Shown: positions 45,909-57,361, counted from the first letter of the stretch. The stretch is 64,000 nucleotides of DNA from Enoplosus armatus (GCF_043641665.1 NC_092193.1:22238182-22302181), one strand, 5' to 3'. The notes: generated by a model not told the origin, from the letters alone. Made by a program: numbers and translations.

Positions 45909-47519
45909 GAGGGCTTAAGGATCAGGGTGGGTGTGTTTCCGCATGTGTGATTGGTGGGCAGAGAACAGAGTGGTGTACTGACAAAACTGTATGTGACTTT
46001 ATCTCGAGGCCGGAATACAGAGCTCGCCTGAAATGTGCTCAGTTTTCATTGTTTTTCTGTTGTTTGCTTTTCGTCACACGTGCACCAAAGTGAGTCCTGC
46101 ATGACCTGATTCTCACGCCTCACATTCATTGCAGTCCTCTAGTGCGCAAGCATGCCTGAAAGCCGCTGAGTTTCATTGTAAATATACTCTTATGATGCAC
46201 AGTCATTCCAACTTCTCACCCCCCCCCCCCCCAAAAAAAAGAGGTATAAACAGGTCAGGGGTCGAAACATTTACATGTGTAATCGTAAATATTACAGTAT
46301 GTTTCCCATAGTCACGCCTGGAAGAATCTTGTAAAAACGATTTCAGACACCCCCTAAAGTGGGCCGTACCGTTTCCTAACCTCGTCTGCGGGCCTCGCTC
46401 CCATCATTGCAGGGGCCCGACACCGTGAGTTAGTAGAAGTGGCTAGCTGGCCAGTTTAACACACTTTACTGTCACACCTTCAAGAGTTTCTGAATCAGAT
46501 TGTGTCAAGCGTCTATGGAAGAGTGGTGGTGGCGTTTTTTTTTACATACGTGAGGGTGAAACTCTCGTTTCACAGAGGCGTTAAAGCGTCTTAAAGTTAA
46601 AGGGAATTTGGCCGAACGGTCGACCGCCGCGGCCAAATGAAATCACGGGATAATGTCACATCGAATCTCCCTGGGCCTCATCACTCCCTCTCTCTGTCTC
46701 AGCCCCCCCCCCCGTCTTGGTTTGTTTTGGTTTGCTCTATCACTTTTCAGCACACGACATGCGTCACTCAGCCATGCACCCAGCTTGATTACGGATTTTT
46801 TTTTTTTTTTCTTTTCTCACGTAACCTTGATTTGATTCTGCAAGCGGTGTAATAAAAAAAAAGCGTGTGTGTCTTTTCTCTCTTTCAAGAGTCTTGCTCC
46901 GCCAATATCTTTCTTTTGAAATGATTTTTTTTTTTTTTTGTTGCAGTTTCACAGTAACTGTAGAACCCTTTGATGAACTTAATGATTACTATGGAAGCGT
47001 GCGTCGGCCCTTTGGTACCACAGCAGTGTCGGAGCCTCATTAAAGCCCGGTCGGGTGCTGGGCCACAAAGCCAGGCCGCGTTGAGCGGGGTTCATCACGG
47101 GTCGCCGCGCTGCGGACTGAAAGGGGGGTTACTAAATGGATGAAACAACGTGCGACGCTTAACGCCCTCAAACCGGAGACCTCTGTGTCCCCGAGGTGTC
47201 GGTTAAACTCCACGGTTATTTTTGAGAGCGCGCGTACGCAGGGAAGGGCGAACTAAAATACTGCTGATTAACAGTTGGGCCAAATCTTCGCATATCTTTG
47301 TATGTAGCTGCAGAGAAAGTGCAAACTGTTGTGCACTTCCTTTGAGAAAAAGCGTTTAAAGGGTGAGACGTTAGATTAATGCTGTGGTGTCGCGCGAACA
47401 TCTGTGTGCGTTTTGCGCTTTCTCCCAGGAGAAAAGGGAGATGGGGGCTTGAAGCACAACACAAAGGACTTTCTTATTTCTTCCTCTCCCATGGCCTCAG
47501 GCAACCCAGCTCCCCTGGT

Positions 47520-47520
<1 letters not shown>
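45907..47520. other. unassigned intergenic DNA
   Basis: No gene recognised. Homopolymers include a C run at about 46219-46232 and T runs at about 46796-46810 and 46926-46939. The part around 47020-47230 is CpG-rich for the region, but shows no promoter layout I trust. Confidence 0.45.

Positions 47521-47522
<2 letters not shown>

Positions 47523-47550
<28 letters not shown>
47523..47550. repeat. (TG)14 microsatellite
   Basis: Uninterrupted TG dinucleotides. They face a (CA)n tract 100 bp away. Confidence 0.95.
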
Positions 47551-47554
<4 letters not shown>

Positions 47555-47649
47555 CCTGCCCGTTGGGAATCTCACAGGACATCAGAGGGCTCCAAGATGC
47601 TCCACACAGTGATTAGCTGTGCTAGGCAAGCTCCACAGAGGGCTGCTCA

Positions 47650-47650
<1 letters not shown>

Positions 47651-47690
<40 letters not shown>
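47651..47690. repeat. (CA)20 microsatellite
   Basis: Uninterrupted CA dinucleotides, inverted relative to the TG tract at 47523-47550. Confidence 0.95.
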
Positions 47691-47692
<2 letters not shown>

Positions 47693-47885
47693 TTTAGACA
47701 GGCAGACTGGCAGCCCACTTGTCACTGGCTAAGCTGATGAACTGATGAAGTGTGTACGTGCGCGTGTATCCGCAGTGTGTATGAGACAGGGGTGGATGTA
47801 TTTTATACGCTGCATGTTTGATTTATGTGTACATATTTCCCTTTTCTGTGTGTGCATCTGACTGCATGGATAATGGCATGTACGC

Positions 47886-47930
<45 letters not shown>
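47886..47930. repeat. compound (TA)n(TG)n microsatellite
   Basis: TA dinucleotides pass directly into TG dinucleotides. Confidence 0.95.
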
Positions 47931-48095
47931 GACATGAACAGCAGGGGTCTGGTCGTGCTTGTTTAGAGACTAGCGCTGACTAAGCCAAAGCCTGAGCGGG
48001 ATCTCAGTGTGCCGACTGACGCTGACAGACAGACTGAGGACACCATGAAAGTCTCTGCGCCGCAGTCCAACGCTTTCAACATAAAGACGCTGTCA

Positions 48096-48150
48096 CAGGG
48101 CCGGCACAAGCCTTTTTAGGTGCCCTAAGCACCCCCCCCCCCCCTCCCCT
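48096..48150 (+). mobile_element. hAT-like 5' end fragment (CAGGGCCGGC type)
   Basis: CAGGGCCGGCACAAGCCTTT followed by ttaggtgccctaagc is the terminal sequence of a fish hAT-like family. A C run follows at 48132-48144. No right end was found. Confidence 0.5.
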
Positions 48151-49074
48151 CCCCCAACTCCCCATAAACACATATCAGGGACACGCATACCCCCACACAC
48201 ACACACACACACACACCCCCCGCCCTTGTTACAGCAGTCGTCAGAAACCTTGCTGCTGTATTTTTCTGTGCTTTCAGCAGATGAGCAACATCAAAGGGAT
48301 CCAAACCGCCTGTCTTTGACATTAAAATCACTCTCTATGTTGACAACGTCTTACTTCTCTTTGCAGAGCCCTCACAAATCCCTGCGAGAGGATATTAAAC
48401 GTACCAAGACACACTCAGCTATTCCCCTGAATTAGGCCGAATCACCAGCCGCGCCCGCGACTTCATGCCAGGTATTTAAAACGCCAGTTCAGACGTGTGT
48501 ACAGGCTCAGCTTCTGCTCGTTATTCACGATGACACGAGCTGACTTCGACTGTCCTCCCCCCCCCCCCCCGATACGCTTCACGTGTCAAATTGTATCGTT
48601 GGTTAGCTGTCTTGCCATTTGCCCGATTCAATTTTGGGGACGGTTAGCTCTGCCGTTCAGTTGGTCCGAGGCAGGAATAGCTCAACAAATGAAGTAGGAA
48701 CTAGTTCACTTAGGTTCGGGAGCATGGCCAGGCCTACTTATACCCTACCCCACCCACCCTCCCTTTCCCGTTCCCTCTCATCCCTACCCCATCCCTCCCT
48801 CTGCTCGTCCCCTCCCCGCATCCCTTCATCCTCTCTTCCATCCTCCCCTCGTCCCTTCCCATTCAATCCCATGCACACTTGCCTGTAATCAGCCCCCACG
48901 CTGAGTCTCCCTTCGCTCAAGGTCTTCACCAAGTCCTTTCCCAGACCAGCCTAACAGACGACACCTTCCTTCCACCTCCGCCCCTCCCCTTTACACCCAT
49001 TCATCTGTCTCCTGACATCCAGTACCTCCAGAATTTCCATTATATATTGTTGTGGCGTGGTCCTTGCCAGTGAG
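48151..49074. other. unassigned intergenic DNA
   Basis: A (CA)n tract lies at about 48195-48213, a C run at 48557-48570 and a pyrimidine-rich low-complexity stretch at 48740-49010. No gene recognised. Confidence 0.5.
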
Positions 49075-49290
49075 CTATTACACGGATGGCCGTGAAAACG
49101 TTCATGGTCTCCAGACGATGAATCCTAATGGTTTCTGTTGATCCCCTGACTTTCCATTTTAGCGCCGCCAGCAGGTCAAAATGTTCCCCCACGAGATATC
49201 TCAAAATCTGCCTGATGGATTCGCACAATGTTCTGTGCAGACCTTCATGGTTCCCAGAGGAGGTGCGCTGATTTTGGTGTAGCGGCCACG
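49075..49290. repeat. dispersed teleost repeat, 'gatcccctgacttt' family, copy 3
   Basis: Contains gttcatggtctccagacgat, gatcccctgactttccattt, agcgccgccagcaggtcaaa and atctcaaaatctgcctgatg. These are the same modules, in the same order, as 15725-16010. Confidence 0.62.
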
Positions 49291-49499
49291 CTCGATATTG
49301 CAGGATCAACATGACGCACCCAAAAAAAGCATTTTTCCCATTCACAATCAGAAAGGGACTGTGTTGGGAAAGTGTTTAAACGTGCATGCTTTCAACTGGC
49401 TCGACTGTCCCTGGTGTTTATGTAGCACTTGTGTCACTGTAACAGAGAGCTGTTTGCCAGTGGACCGGTTCCAGAATTGATGGAGTGGCTGGGTTAAGT

Positions 49500-50020
49500 A
49501 GAATAGTAGACCAGAGGGACTAGAGCCTTTAAATCAACACGCTGGCATAAAGGATTTAACCATTTCCTAGCCTTTCTGCATGCTTTAATCATATTCTCAG
49601 CTGCTTAGTAAGTCGTCTGTTATGATTAAGATGGCTATCATGCTTAGTTGAATTACTCTGCCAGAGAAGTGGTAATTATACATGAGAAAAAAAAAAGCTT
49701 TCCTACGCTCTGCATGTTCAACCCAGACCCTACTGAACCCTGATCACATGCTGTGTTAGGCATTTAGGGATATAAGCTGTACTTATCTGCGGCACATTAT
49801 TTATGGCACCATCAACATATAATGTTCTATTTGCAACTTTAAAGAACTGTATTACAATATGAAATATACATATCAATACTTGAGGAAGGTGCTTGAAGAG
49901 GTGCTTTTATTATGAGGGGTACATTATGATTATACCGTAGTTTAATGGTTGATATAGAAACGTTTACATTTTAAGATGTAAAAAAAGCAGTAATACTTAG
50001 ATAGCAGCTGGGGAGGTGAA
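49500..50020. promoter_or_regulatory. candidate conserved non-coding element
   Basis: About 500 bp of non-repetitive AT-rich DNA lies just before the minisatellite. It has scattered ATTA/TAAT cores, for example ggtaattatacat near 49671, and no simple repeats other than an A run at 49687-49696. Composition only. Confidence 0.22.
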
Positions 50021-50029
50021 TGACTTTTT

Positions 50030-50560
50030 CATTATCCAGATAACCAGATCCAGATTCGGATACCATGTTAACACCAGGTGTAAAACGAACAGGCCTCATG
50101 ATCGGATGTCATTATCCAGATAACCAGATCCAGATTCGGATACCATGTTAATTCCAGGTGTAAAACGAACAGGCCTCATGATCGGATGTCATTATCCAGA
50201 TAACCAGATCCAGATTCGGATACCATGTTAACACCAGGTGTAAAACGAACAGGCCTCATGATCGGATGTCATTATCCAGATAACCAGACCCAGATTCGGA
50301 TACCATGTTAAGACCAGGTGTAAAACGAACAGGCCTCATGATCGGATGTCATTATCCAGATAACCAGATCCAGATTCGGATACCATGTTAACACCAGGTG
50401 TAAAACGAACAGGCCTCATGATCGGATGTCATTATCCAGATAACCAGATCCAGATTCGGATATCATGTTAACACCAGGTGTAAAACGAACAGGCCTCATG
50501 ATCAGATGTCATTGTCCAGATAACCAGATCCAGATTCGGATATCATGTTAATACCAGGTG
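50030..50560. repeat. 80-bp-period minisatellite, 6.6 copies
   Basis: The phrase attatccagataaccagatc recurs at 50031, 50111, 50191, 50271, 50351, 50431 and 50511, an exact 80-bp spacing with only a few substitutions among copies and no indels. Each unit carries cagattcggata, accaggtgtaaaacgaacag and gcctcatgatcggatg. The last unit stops after accaggtg, where the text becomes gagtag. There is no open reading frame through the array, and 80 is not a multiple of 3. Confidence 0.97.
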
Positions 50561-51712
50561 AGTAGATATCTAAATTATTTCATCTCTTTAGCTACCCCCT
50601 TCCCCAAAATCCAACAATTATTGTCTTACAACTGCCACTTTACACGATTGTTCTGACAGAGTGTTCAAAAACGTTCCCGATTAAATAAGATTATTAAAAT
50701 GAATGAATAAAAATAGGTATTGATGGATACCAACGGTGTGACAATTCTCAATTTCATTTTCAAGAAAAGGATTTACTGAAATTGTGCCGTCGTGCTGTGG
50801 AAAATGTCCACCCCCGAGTTTATATAGCCACAGAAAGGGCCCAAAATGAAGAGCAAATTTCCCTGCTTCAATCCCAGATTCCTTATTCAGTCAGAGCTCC
50901 AGTTTTTCACTTTGTCTTGGCAAGGCACAGTAAACAGCACTGCCAAAGCCAGTCAGCCAATATGGTGTAACTGATTTAAGGCGGATTAGAGATTCCTGTG
51001 CTAAGCCTGAGAGAATCCTCTCAAATATTCACAGACGGACTGAATTAGTGAAAAAAAAACAATAGCAATTTTCAATGCATCTTATGTAAAATGTTTGCGT
51101 CCTGTGATATTTGCAGCCATTGTCTGTGGCTGGCTTTAAGCCTCAAGTACATGTGACATGATTATATTTCAAAGCCACTCAAAGCCTGACATGTCTTTCT
51201 GCTGTTTGAACAAGAACATGATATAAAAATACACATTATTGGCTTTACAAAAACAAAAAAGATCACGACTGTTTTCCTCAAGCCTGAAGTTCTTGTTCTT
51301 TAAGTTTCCTCCTGGTTTGCCTTCACTGTGACTTGAACTAATTCCTGGAAAAGCTTTTGGCTCAAAGGAAGTGAAATTGCTCTGAGTTTACATCTGTTGA
51401 GACGTGCTCAACAGTATCCCAATGTTTTCTCCATGCTAGTCTGCTCTGAAAGCAATATACGTAAGTACAAGCGTGATATACAAGGACGAGTAAACAAGAA
51501 ATATCCCTATATTTGTTCTACGTCGCTGATATCTTCAATCCAGATGTGCCTTTCAGATCTGAAAACTGAATTCCTGAAAACATGAGCTGTGAGAAATACT
51601 CTGAAGGCTAAATACATCTGGGCAAACAGCTGTTTATTCTGATTATCTCAAACGCATACAAAATACACAGTATGTTGAATATATCTGTAATACACATAGC
51701 CTACTGATGGAA
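50561..51712. other. unassigned intergenic DNA
   Basis: No gene or repeat recognised. The 50980-51250 part is unique-looking and AT-rich. Confidence 0.45.
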
Positions 51713-51729
51713 GGGGGGGGGGGGGGGGG
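51713..51729. repeat. (G)17 homopolymer
   Basis: Seventeen consecutive G residues. Confidence 0.95.
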
Positions 51730-51849
51730 CGAAGCTTTGGAAAAGGAGATGGATGCTTGTTTTGCATTAATGTACTGAATTCCCCGTCTCATTGAACACA
51801 TTTTCTTATATTTCAGGCCACACCGCGCTTTATGCGACTTTTTCTATCT

Positions 51850-52160
51850 TGCCTTCATCAGGGTGGATCCACCCTGGTCCACCCAGTGGTGGACCGTGCT
51901 CGGTCTTGCTCACGCGTCCGAATTTGTTGGCGTCAGTGGAGCAGCTTGGTCATTTGTTACTGCTGTATGTTTCCGTGTACTGTTTGTCCCGGGGGTTTAC
52001 CCTTCGCGCCCTCTCTCGCTCTGCCCAGGTGTTGTCGATTGTGATCGCCCAATGAGAAGAAGTACTTAAAGATCCCGACCATTGCCTTTTTGTGTCTTGG
52101 TTGTTTGTATGTCTTTATGTAATAAACCCCATGGCTTTGGTTGTTTTAAAGGTGTCTCGC
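51850..52160 (+). repeat. dispersed LTR-like teleost repeat, weak
   Basis: The text runs through gccctctctcgctctgccca and gtgatcgcccaatgagaaga to gtaataaaccccatggcttt, near 52120. It resembles the end of an LTR-type or similar repeat, with a polyadenylation-like aataaa. No partner LTR or primer-binding site was seen. Confidence 0.28.
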
Positions 52161-54495
52161 TGTGGTTGATTGGGTCAGTGGTGGGGTTTTTGATGCAGAG
52201 ACCAGAGTCATGTATGTCAGAACGTTCGAAACAATTCCCACAAGAACCAGCGAGTCGGAAACGGGTAATAACAATGACTCCAACATGAGTAAGCGGCGGT
52301 ACCTTGTGAGGTCTCTCTGTATTTTTATATTTAGTTGTAGTCAGTTTAACCCACGGTTCGGTTCTTGTCACCAGTGGGAGGTACAGTAAGATTGTTAAGC
52401 TGTTGAGTGGAACTGTTTGAAGTATCGTGACGTACAAGATTAAGCCGATTGGAAACCACCATGGACATGACAAGTGTTTTTAATTTTATTTGAACGTAAG
52501 AAGTTGTGTTCAGTGTTGCTTATCCACTCTGTCCTTTTTCGTTTTTCTCTGAATGATGTTTGTCAGCAGCAGGAAGGCATACAAGTCATATTTCTGTATC
52601 ACGTCGGTGCTTTTAAGGTACCGTCTTTCCTTGACTCGTGTTTTTAACCCTTTTTTTTAAAGCCCTTTTTTAAATAAGCATCTGAAAAGACTCACATTGA
52701 ATTGGAATGTTTTACAGAATCCGCCACAAAAGTCGAGCATTCTTGGCTGCCATGATGGCAAAAAATAATCCCCCACCCCACCCAAAAAAAAAAATGCTGA
52801 AGGCACTGCTTTGAATCGGTGTTGTTTTAGTGTTTTGAGTATTTCTCCGACGCAAAGCTGCTCGTGAGGCAGAAGTAATGTCAGTGGTAGAGTCGAGGCA
52901 CTTCTTCAGAGTGCGAGTAAGCCAACTGGCAAGCTTGCATGGCAGAAATAGAACTCTAATCAAATATATAGATAACACATACGAATGGTATCCAAAGTAT
53001 TGTGTGAGGGGGGGTTCTTTGGTTTGTTAGTTTGCTGATCAGTGCCAACATCATCGCCAGGAAGAGGAAGATTCCAAGGGTCAGACAGTTTTACAGGATG
53101 TTTTACAGGACGTTTCCATGATGTCCGCATAATGGTCCTCCGTGAGGGCAGATGCGCACCTTTTTTTTTGATCCAGTATAAAGGTGCAGCGTTGAATCAG
53201 ATGTAGCACTGGAGGGCACAGCGTTCACACTGCTCTACACCTTCTCCAGGCCAAAACGTGGGAGTCAGAGTCGAGGGACAATCTAATGTGACGGAGTGTG
53301 TTTTAAAGGTACCTTTTCACCACTTTGGGGGATAAATGCTCTTTTTAAAGGTAGACATTTTAGCGGTAGAAAAGTATGTGTACAGCTTTGTAGCTTCATG
53401 CAATTCAACTGAAAGAGAAACAAGGAAACACTACCTCTGGTTCAAGAGCGTGCACACACCTCCGATTTGTTCACGCCCAAATAAATGAAGTCCTTCTCAA
53501 TTTTGTGAATCAGGATTGTCCTTAAATTAATAAAAGCACATTCTAGTTTAAATGTCATCGGCGCAATCCTTTTCATAAGACCAGTGACCTCATAACAGTG
53601 CGCAGTGCGTGGGAGGCTGAACACCCCAACGAGGACACCAAGAATAGTAGGATTAACAAGTCCCGTCGCCAGCGCACTTAGTGCAGTGTCGACGTCGAAC
53701 TGCAAGAACCACGGCTGCGTTAGGGCCACGGGGGGGGGGGGGGGGGCAGAGGGGCTCCTAAAGAGCTGAAACAGATGAGAGCAGTGGAACCATGACTGGA
53801 GAGGTTGTGCAGTCTCAAGTGGCACTACACTGTGAGCGAGATAACTCGACACATTAAAGATCAGGGTTGTGAATGTTGCAGCTATAAAAAAAAAAATTGT
53901 TTCTTTTTGAGAAGTATGTCACTATTGAGTGAAATGTGATGGCTCTTTTACACCACGAGGCATGGGGCCATCTATTAGACAAATAATGTAGTCTTTGTTT
54001 GATTTCAAGAAGGCAATTTTAGCCAGTGGAGTTTCCTTTATTATCAATATTGCACTTTTCCTACACCGGAATGTTTACTGTATATACGTTTGCCACTCGC
54101 AGAGGCAGGATCTATAAAGCTGGAGCTCACTGGCTAAAGGGGGGGGGCTGATTTGAAGAAATCGCTGTAGCGCCCGAAATTAATCTTTATAGCGGCTAAA
54201 CATAACGTAGTTTCAGATCAATAAGGTGCTCAGCTCGCCACGGTCTTGATGAGATCCAGCAACCTTCGGACAGATATAATCACATGAAGCCAAGCACATG
54301 GCTCCTAGGAAGCCAAATCTGAAGGACAGGCAGGTAGCAACACTGTGTGAGATTATCCACACACAAAACAAAAAAAACACAACTTGATCTCTAAAGTAGC
54401 CTGAAAAAGTTTTGACAGTTTTTCATCTGAGCCAGATAAAAGGTCAAAGAAACATATGAAGTTCACAGTTTATCATCTGAAGCCCTGTATCATTT
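52161..54495. other. unassigned intergenic DNA
   Basis: No gene recognised. A (G)17 run is at 53730-53746. The frame at 53442-53852 (minus) crosses that run and has no domain. Confidence 0.45.
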
Positions 54496-54499
54496 AATT

Positions 54500-55305
54500 C
54501 CTATAATATAGACCCCTTTTCTGTTAGTAAATATTATGACGTTTTTTGTGTGGGCGGAGCTTAGGTGGAGGCAGAATAATTCCCTGAACACGTTTTGTTG
54601 CTAGCTAGCGTTAGCTGAAGAAAATGAGAGTTTCTCTGAATATGTTCAGGCACTCACTCGGTTAAAGTTAACATGAACCAGTGGGGCCAGACTGGCCAAC
54701 CCGTACACGCTCACTCAGTGGATGGACCATCTGACAGGATTACCTCCGGCGGAATGGCCAGACATTTAGCGCTACACCTCCCTGACAGAGAAACCAAGCG
54801 TGTGTAGCAAAAAGAAACTGAGGGCGTGTACATCTTTAGATGCCTATAACTACGTCCTGAATGGTCACGTACAAGACTTGAAATGCAAAAGATTTAACAG
54901 ACGAGTTTTGTCTCTGGCCGTGCGACTAGCTAACAAAGTTAGCTAATGCGCTAAAAGAGTTAGCGTAACAAGAGAAATCACCTATTCCTCAGAGTTCCCC
55001 AGTTTCTGATTAGGTTCATAACGTTATCCATACCAACAGCAGACAACACTTTATTTAACCTCACGTGACACGAAGTGTGAGCTACAAACGCGGTCCAATC
55101 CTTTCGTCTTTGATTTGTTTGACCGGCAGCGGCAGCTCGTATGTGATGAAAATGAGCCATTACTCCTTCCATTCTGGCAGCCAACAACACAGCAAGATGA
55201 TATATTTTCGGGAGGTTATGTAGCCGACTGCTCTGAGGTGATTCGCGTTTTGCCTCCAGCTAACACCGCGACGTGATCATGTGTTAAAAGGGTCTATAAT
55301 ATTTC
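54500..55305 (+). mobile_element. relic of a DNA transposon carrying a SWIM/YqaJ-type accessory gene
   Basis: The left end has ctataatatagacccctttt (54501-54520). The right end has the inverse, aaaagggtctataat (about 55286-55300), so a short inverted repeat borders about 800 bp. Inside is a remnant of a fish transposon-associated protein (54712-54895). Target duplication could not be settled, because the flanks are TA-rich and several registers fit. ISL2EU-type elements are known to carry YqaJ-exonuclease genes, which makes that superfamily one candidate. Confidence 0.5.
54712..54895 (+). pseudogene. fragment of SWIM/YqaJ-type transposon accessory protein
   Basis: The plus frame reads LTQWMDHLTGLPPAEWPDI, a stop, then RYTSLTEKPSVCSKKKLRA and SLDAYNYVLNGHVQD. 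The combination of LPPxEWPDI and (K/R)AYxSLDAYNYxxxGxVQD matches the N-terminal part of a family of fish proteins with a SWIM zinc finger and a YqaJ-type exonuclease domain, as I recall it. The stop after WPDI and the loss of downstream domains show it is dead. Assignment rests on motif memory only. Confidence 0.55.
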
Positions 55306-55530
55306 TGTCAGGACTTACAATCCGAGCTCGTATACCTCATGCCATGCCATAGCCACTCAGTCATTTGGCCAAAACAGAACAGTGAACAGAGAATTTATGA
55401 TAATTTTTGTTTCTCACACGATATCAGTACTGTCAGTCCTCGCGTCCTGTCCAGAGCCTCTCCAAAAGACGGGTCACAGGTGCCGCCACAGCTGCACAGA
55501 CTAGATAAGATATTCACAAAAACACCCACG

Positions 55531-55653
55531 TCAGGATCGCCGCTCCCCGCCCAGTGTTACTGGCCTTTTACTGCTAGTTTCACAAGACGTCACTCTCGGT
55601 GGTGGCCTAGCAGTAAAAGGCCAGTAACACTGGGCGGGGAGCGGCGATCCTGA
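55531..55653. repeat. inverted repeat with perfect 47-bp arms
   Basis: The left arm 55531-55577 starts tcaggatcgccgctccccgc and ends ttttactgctag. It is the exact reverse complement of 55607-55653, with a 29-base loop. Weaker pairing extends outward on both sides (cacccacg/tgtgggtg, then AT-rich text) to about 55501 and 55682. Transcribed, it would fold into a strong hairpin. The arms contain no microsatellite. Confidence 0.97.
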
Positions 55654-55715
55654 TGTGGGTGTTTTATGAATAATCTAATCTGTTCAGTTTTGGCAGAACA
55701 GAGAGGTACAGGAAA

Positions 55716-55799
55716 ATGGCGGCCGTGTTGCGCTGTAGCGTGACATTCAACATTGTTTCTGCCTTACAGAAGACTGTGGCGGATGCTTTAAATCAGTAA
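55716..55799 (+). CDS. 27-codon small open frame with strong start context
   Basis: The ATG in ggaaaATGGCG (A at -3, G at +4) opens MAAVLRCSVTFNIVSALQ and nine further codons ending at TAA. The context gcggccgtgttgcgctgtag looks like the first codons of a short N-terminal targeting peptide, but there is no support for expression. It sits immediately right of the hairpin. It may equally be part of a mobile element. Confidence 0.15.
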   Translation: MAAVLRCSVTFNIVSALQKTVADALNQ

Positions 55800-55822
55800 A
55801 TAAAAACGGTCAAATTGAATTT

Positions 55823-56062
55823 ATGGTAAATGTTTAAGTCAAACCGCTATTAGCTCTGATGCCTACTGACAGAAGGGGGGGGGGGGGGGGGGGCGAGCTG
55901 TGTTTGAAGGGCGTCTTCCCCCCAGTCACTGAATAATATAATCAGCAACATTGCTCATAAACACAGTATAGACATTGCCAAACGTATGCCTACTGATTCA
56001 TAATAAAAAAAAAAAAAGGTAAGTAAACGGTAAGTCAACCCGCTATTGGCTCTGATGCTCGA
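55823..56062. repeat. degenerate direct repeat, about 200-bp spacing
   Basis: The text aagtcaaaccgctattagct with ctgatgc, at about 55836, recurs as aagtcaacccgctattggct with ctgatgc, at about 56033. Tgcctactga also occurs at 55860 and 55987. A (G)19 run lies between, at 55875-55893. Confidence 0.7.
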
Positions 56063-56967
56063 AAGACCGTCAAGATTGTGGCTAGCAAGGTGTATTCAGG
56101 AGGCAAAACGGCATGTGAAGCTAATTACAGGCCGACGATGCTCATCAAGCAAACATGTCAGTCAAAGCCAAGAAGCCCACCCTTCCTCTCAAGTTCACTG
56201 TCAACGTAGCAGGAGGGCCTTGTGTCCCGAGTGACACCTGCGTCTGGGCAGAGTTTGACTTTCGATTTTCAGTCGGACATGAAACGTACAGCTCATGTCC
56301 TTCATTTGGGTCGAGGGCATAGGCGCGGTTTCAGCTTTTAACTATCTGCCCAGTACGCCCAATGAGGGATGGAATGTTGCCAGAGTTGCTATAGTAACCG
56401 CAAAACCTAGCATTGCAGGCCAAAATGAACCTTAGCATATATGTTAAAGCACAGGTGGGTAGCAGCGTGACCTAGGCTGTAAAAGTGTGTACATTAGGGA
56501 CAGCGTTACTTCTGTAAGTATATAAAAAGACTTCTAACAGGTAAACAATTGCATGGGGTATACAGTATACACTCCTGCAGTGGCTAATGTCATTCCAAAC
56601 ATCTAACTAACGATGTTTCCTTGTCACTCAGTATTGATTTTTATCAAACCCATGTAAGCCTACTATACACAGGTCTATATATTTTCTCATTATGGTATTT
56701 TTTTTAATATAATGTGGGGACTTGTTGTTGTTTTTTGGCCACTTGGGGGCAGCAGAGCAAGTTGTTAACACAACACTGGCATATTATCATTTTACGGTGT
56801 TGTTATGGCGAACGTGTTGGTAAAGCCATGAGGCTGATGCAAAACAGTAAAGTCGTGGGTCGTGAAGTCAAAACAATGATGTGGTGCAGCTTTAAGTTTC
56901 AAAATACCAACAGTGAGTGAGTTGGAGGATATCTGAAGATTATCCATAGAGCAACTTATTTAAAATT
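56063..56967. other. unassigned intergenic DNA
   Basis: No gene or repeat recognised. Confidence 0.5.
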
Positions 56968-57361
56968 ATCTAGAACAGTGGTTCCCAACCTGGGGGTCGC
57001 GACCCCCATCATGGGTCGCCAAAGCTCCATGGGGATGTCGAGAAGCCCTCTTGATTGCAAGAATTTATAGATATATACAGTCATGGAAAAAATTATTAGA
57101 CCACCCTTGTTTTCTTCAATTTCTTGTTCATTTTAATGCCTGGTACCACTAAAGGTACATTTGTTTGGACAAATATAATAAGCTCATAAGAGTTTAATTT
57201 AAGAGCTGATATCTAGCCATTTTCCATGGTTTTCTTGATAATAACCAAAATCACTTAAGTTCTTACATCAATAGCTATGGCATTGTACTGCCAAAAACAG
57301 TGCTTTTAGGCATTCCATGTTTTCCTTTCTGTCTGTTTTAGTCACGTGATACACACAGGAG

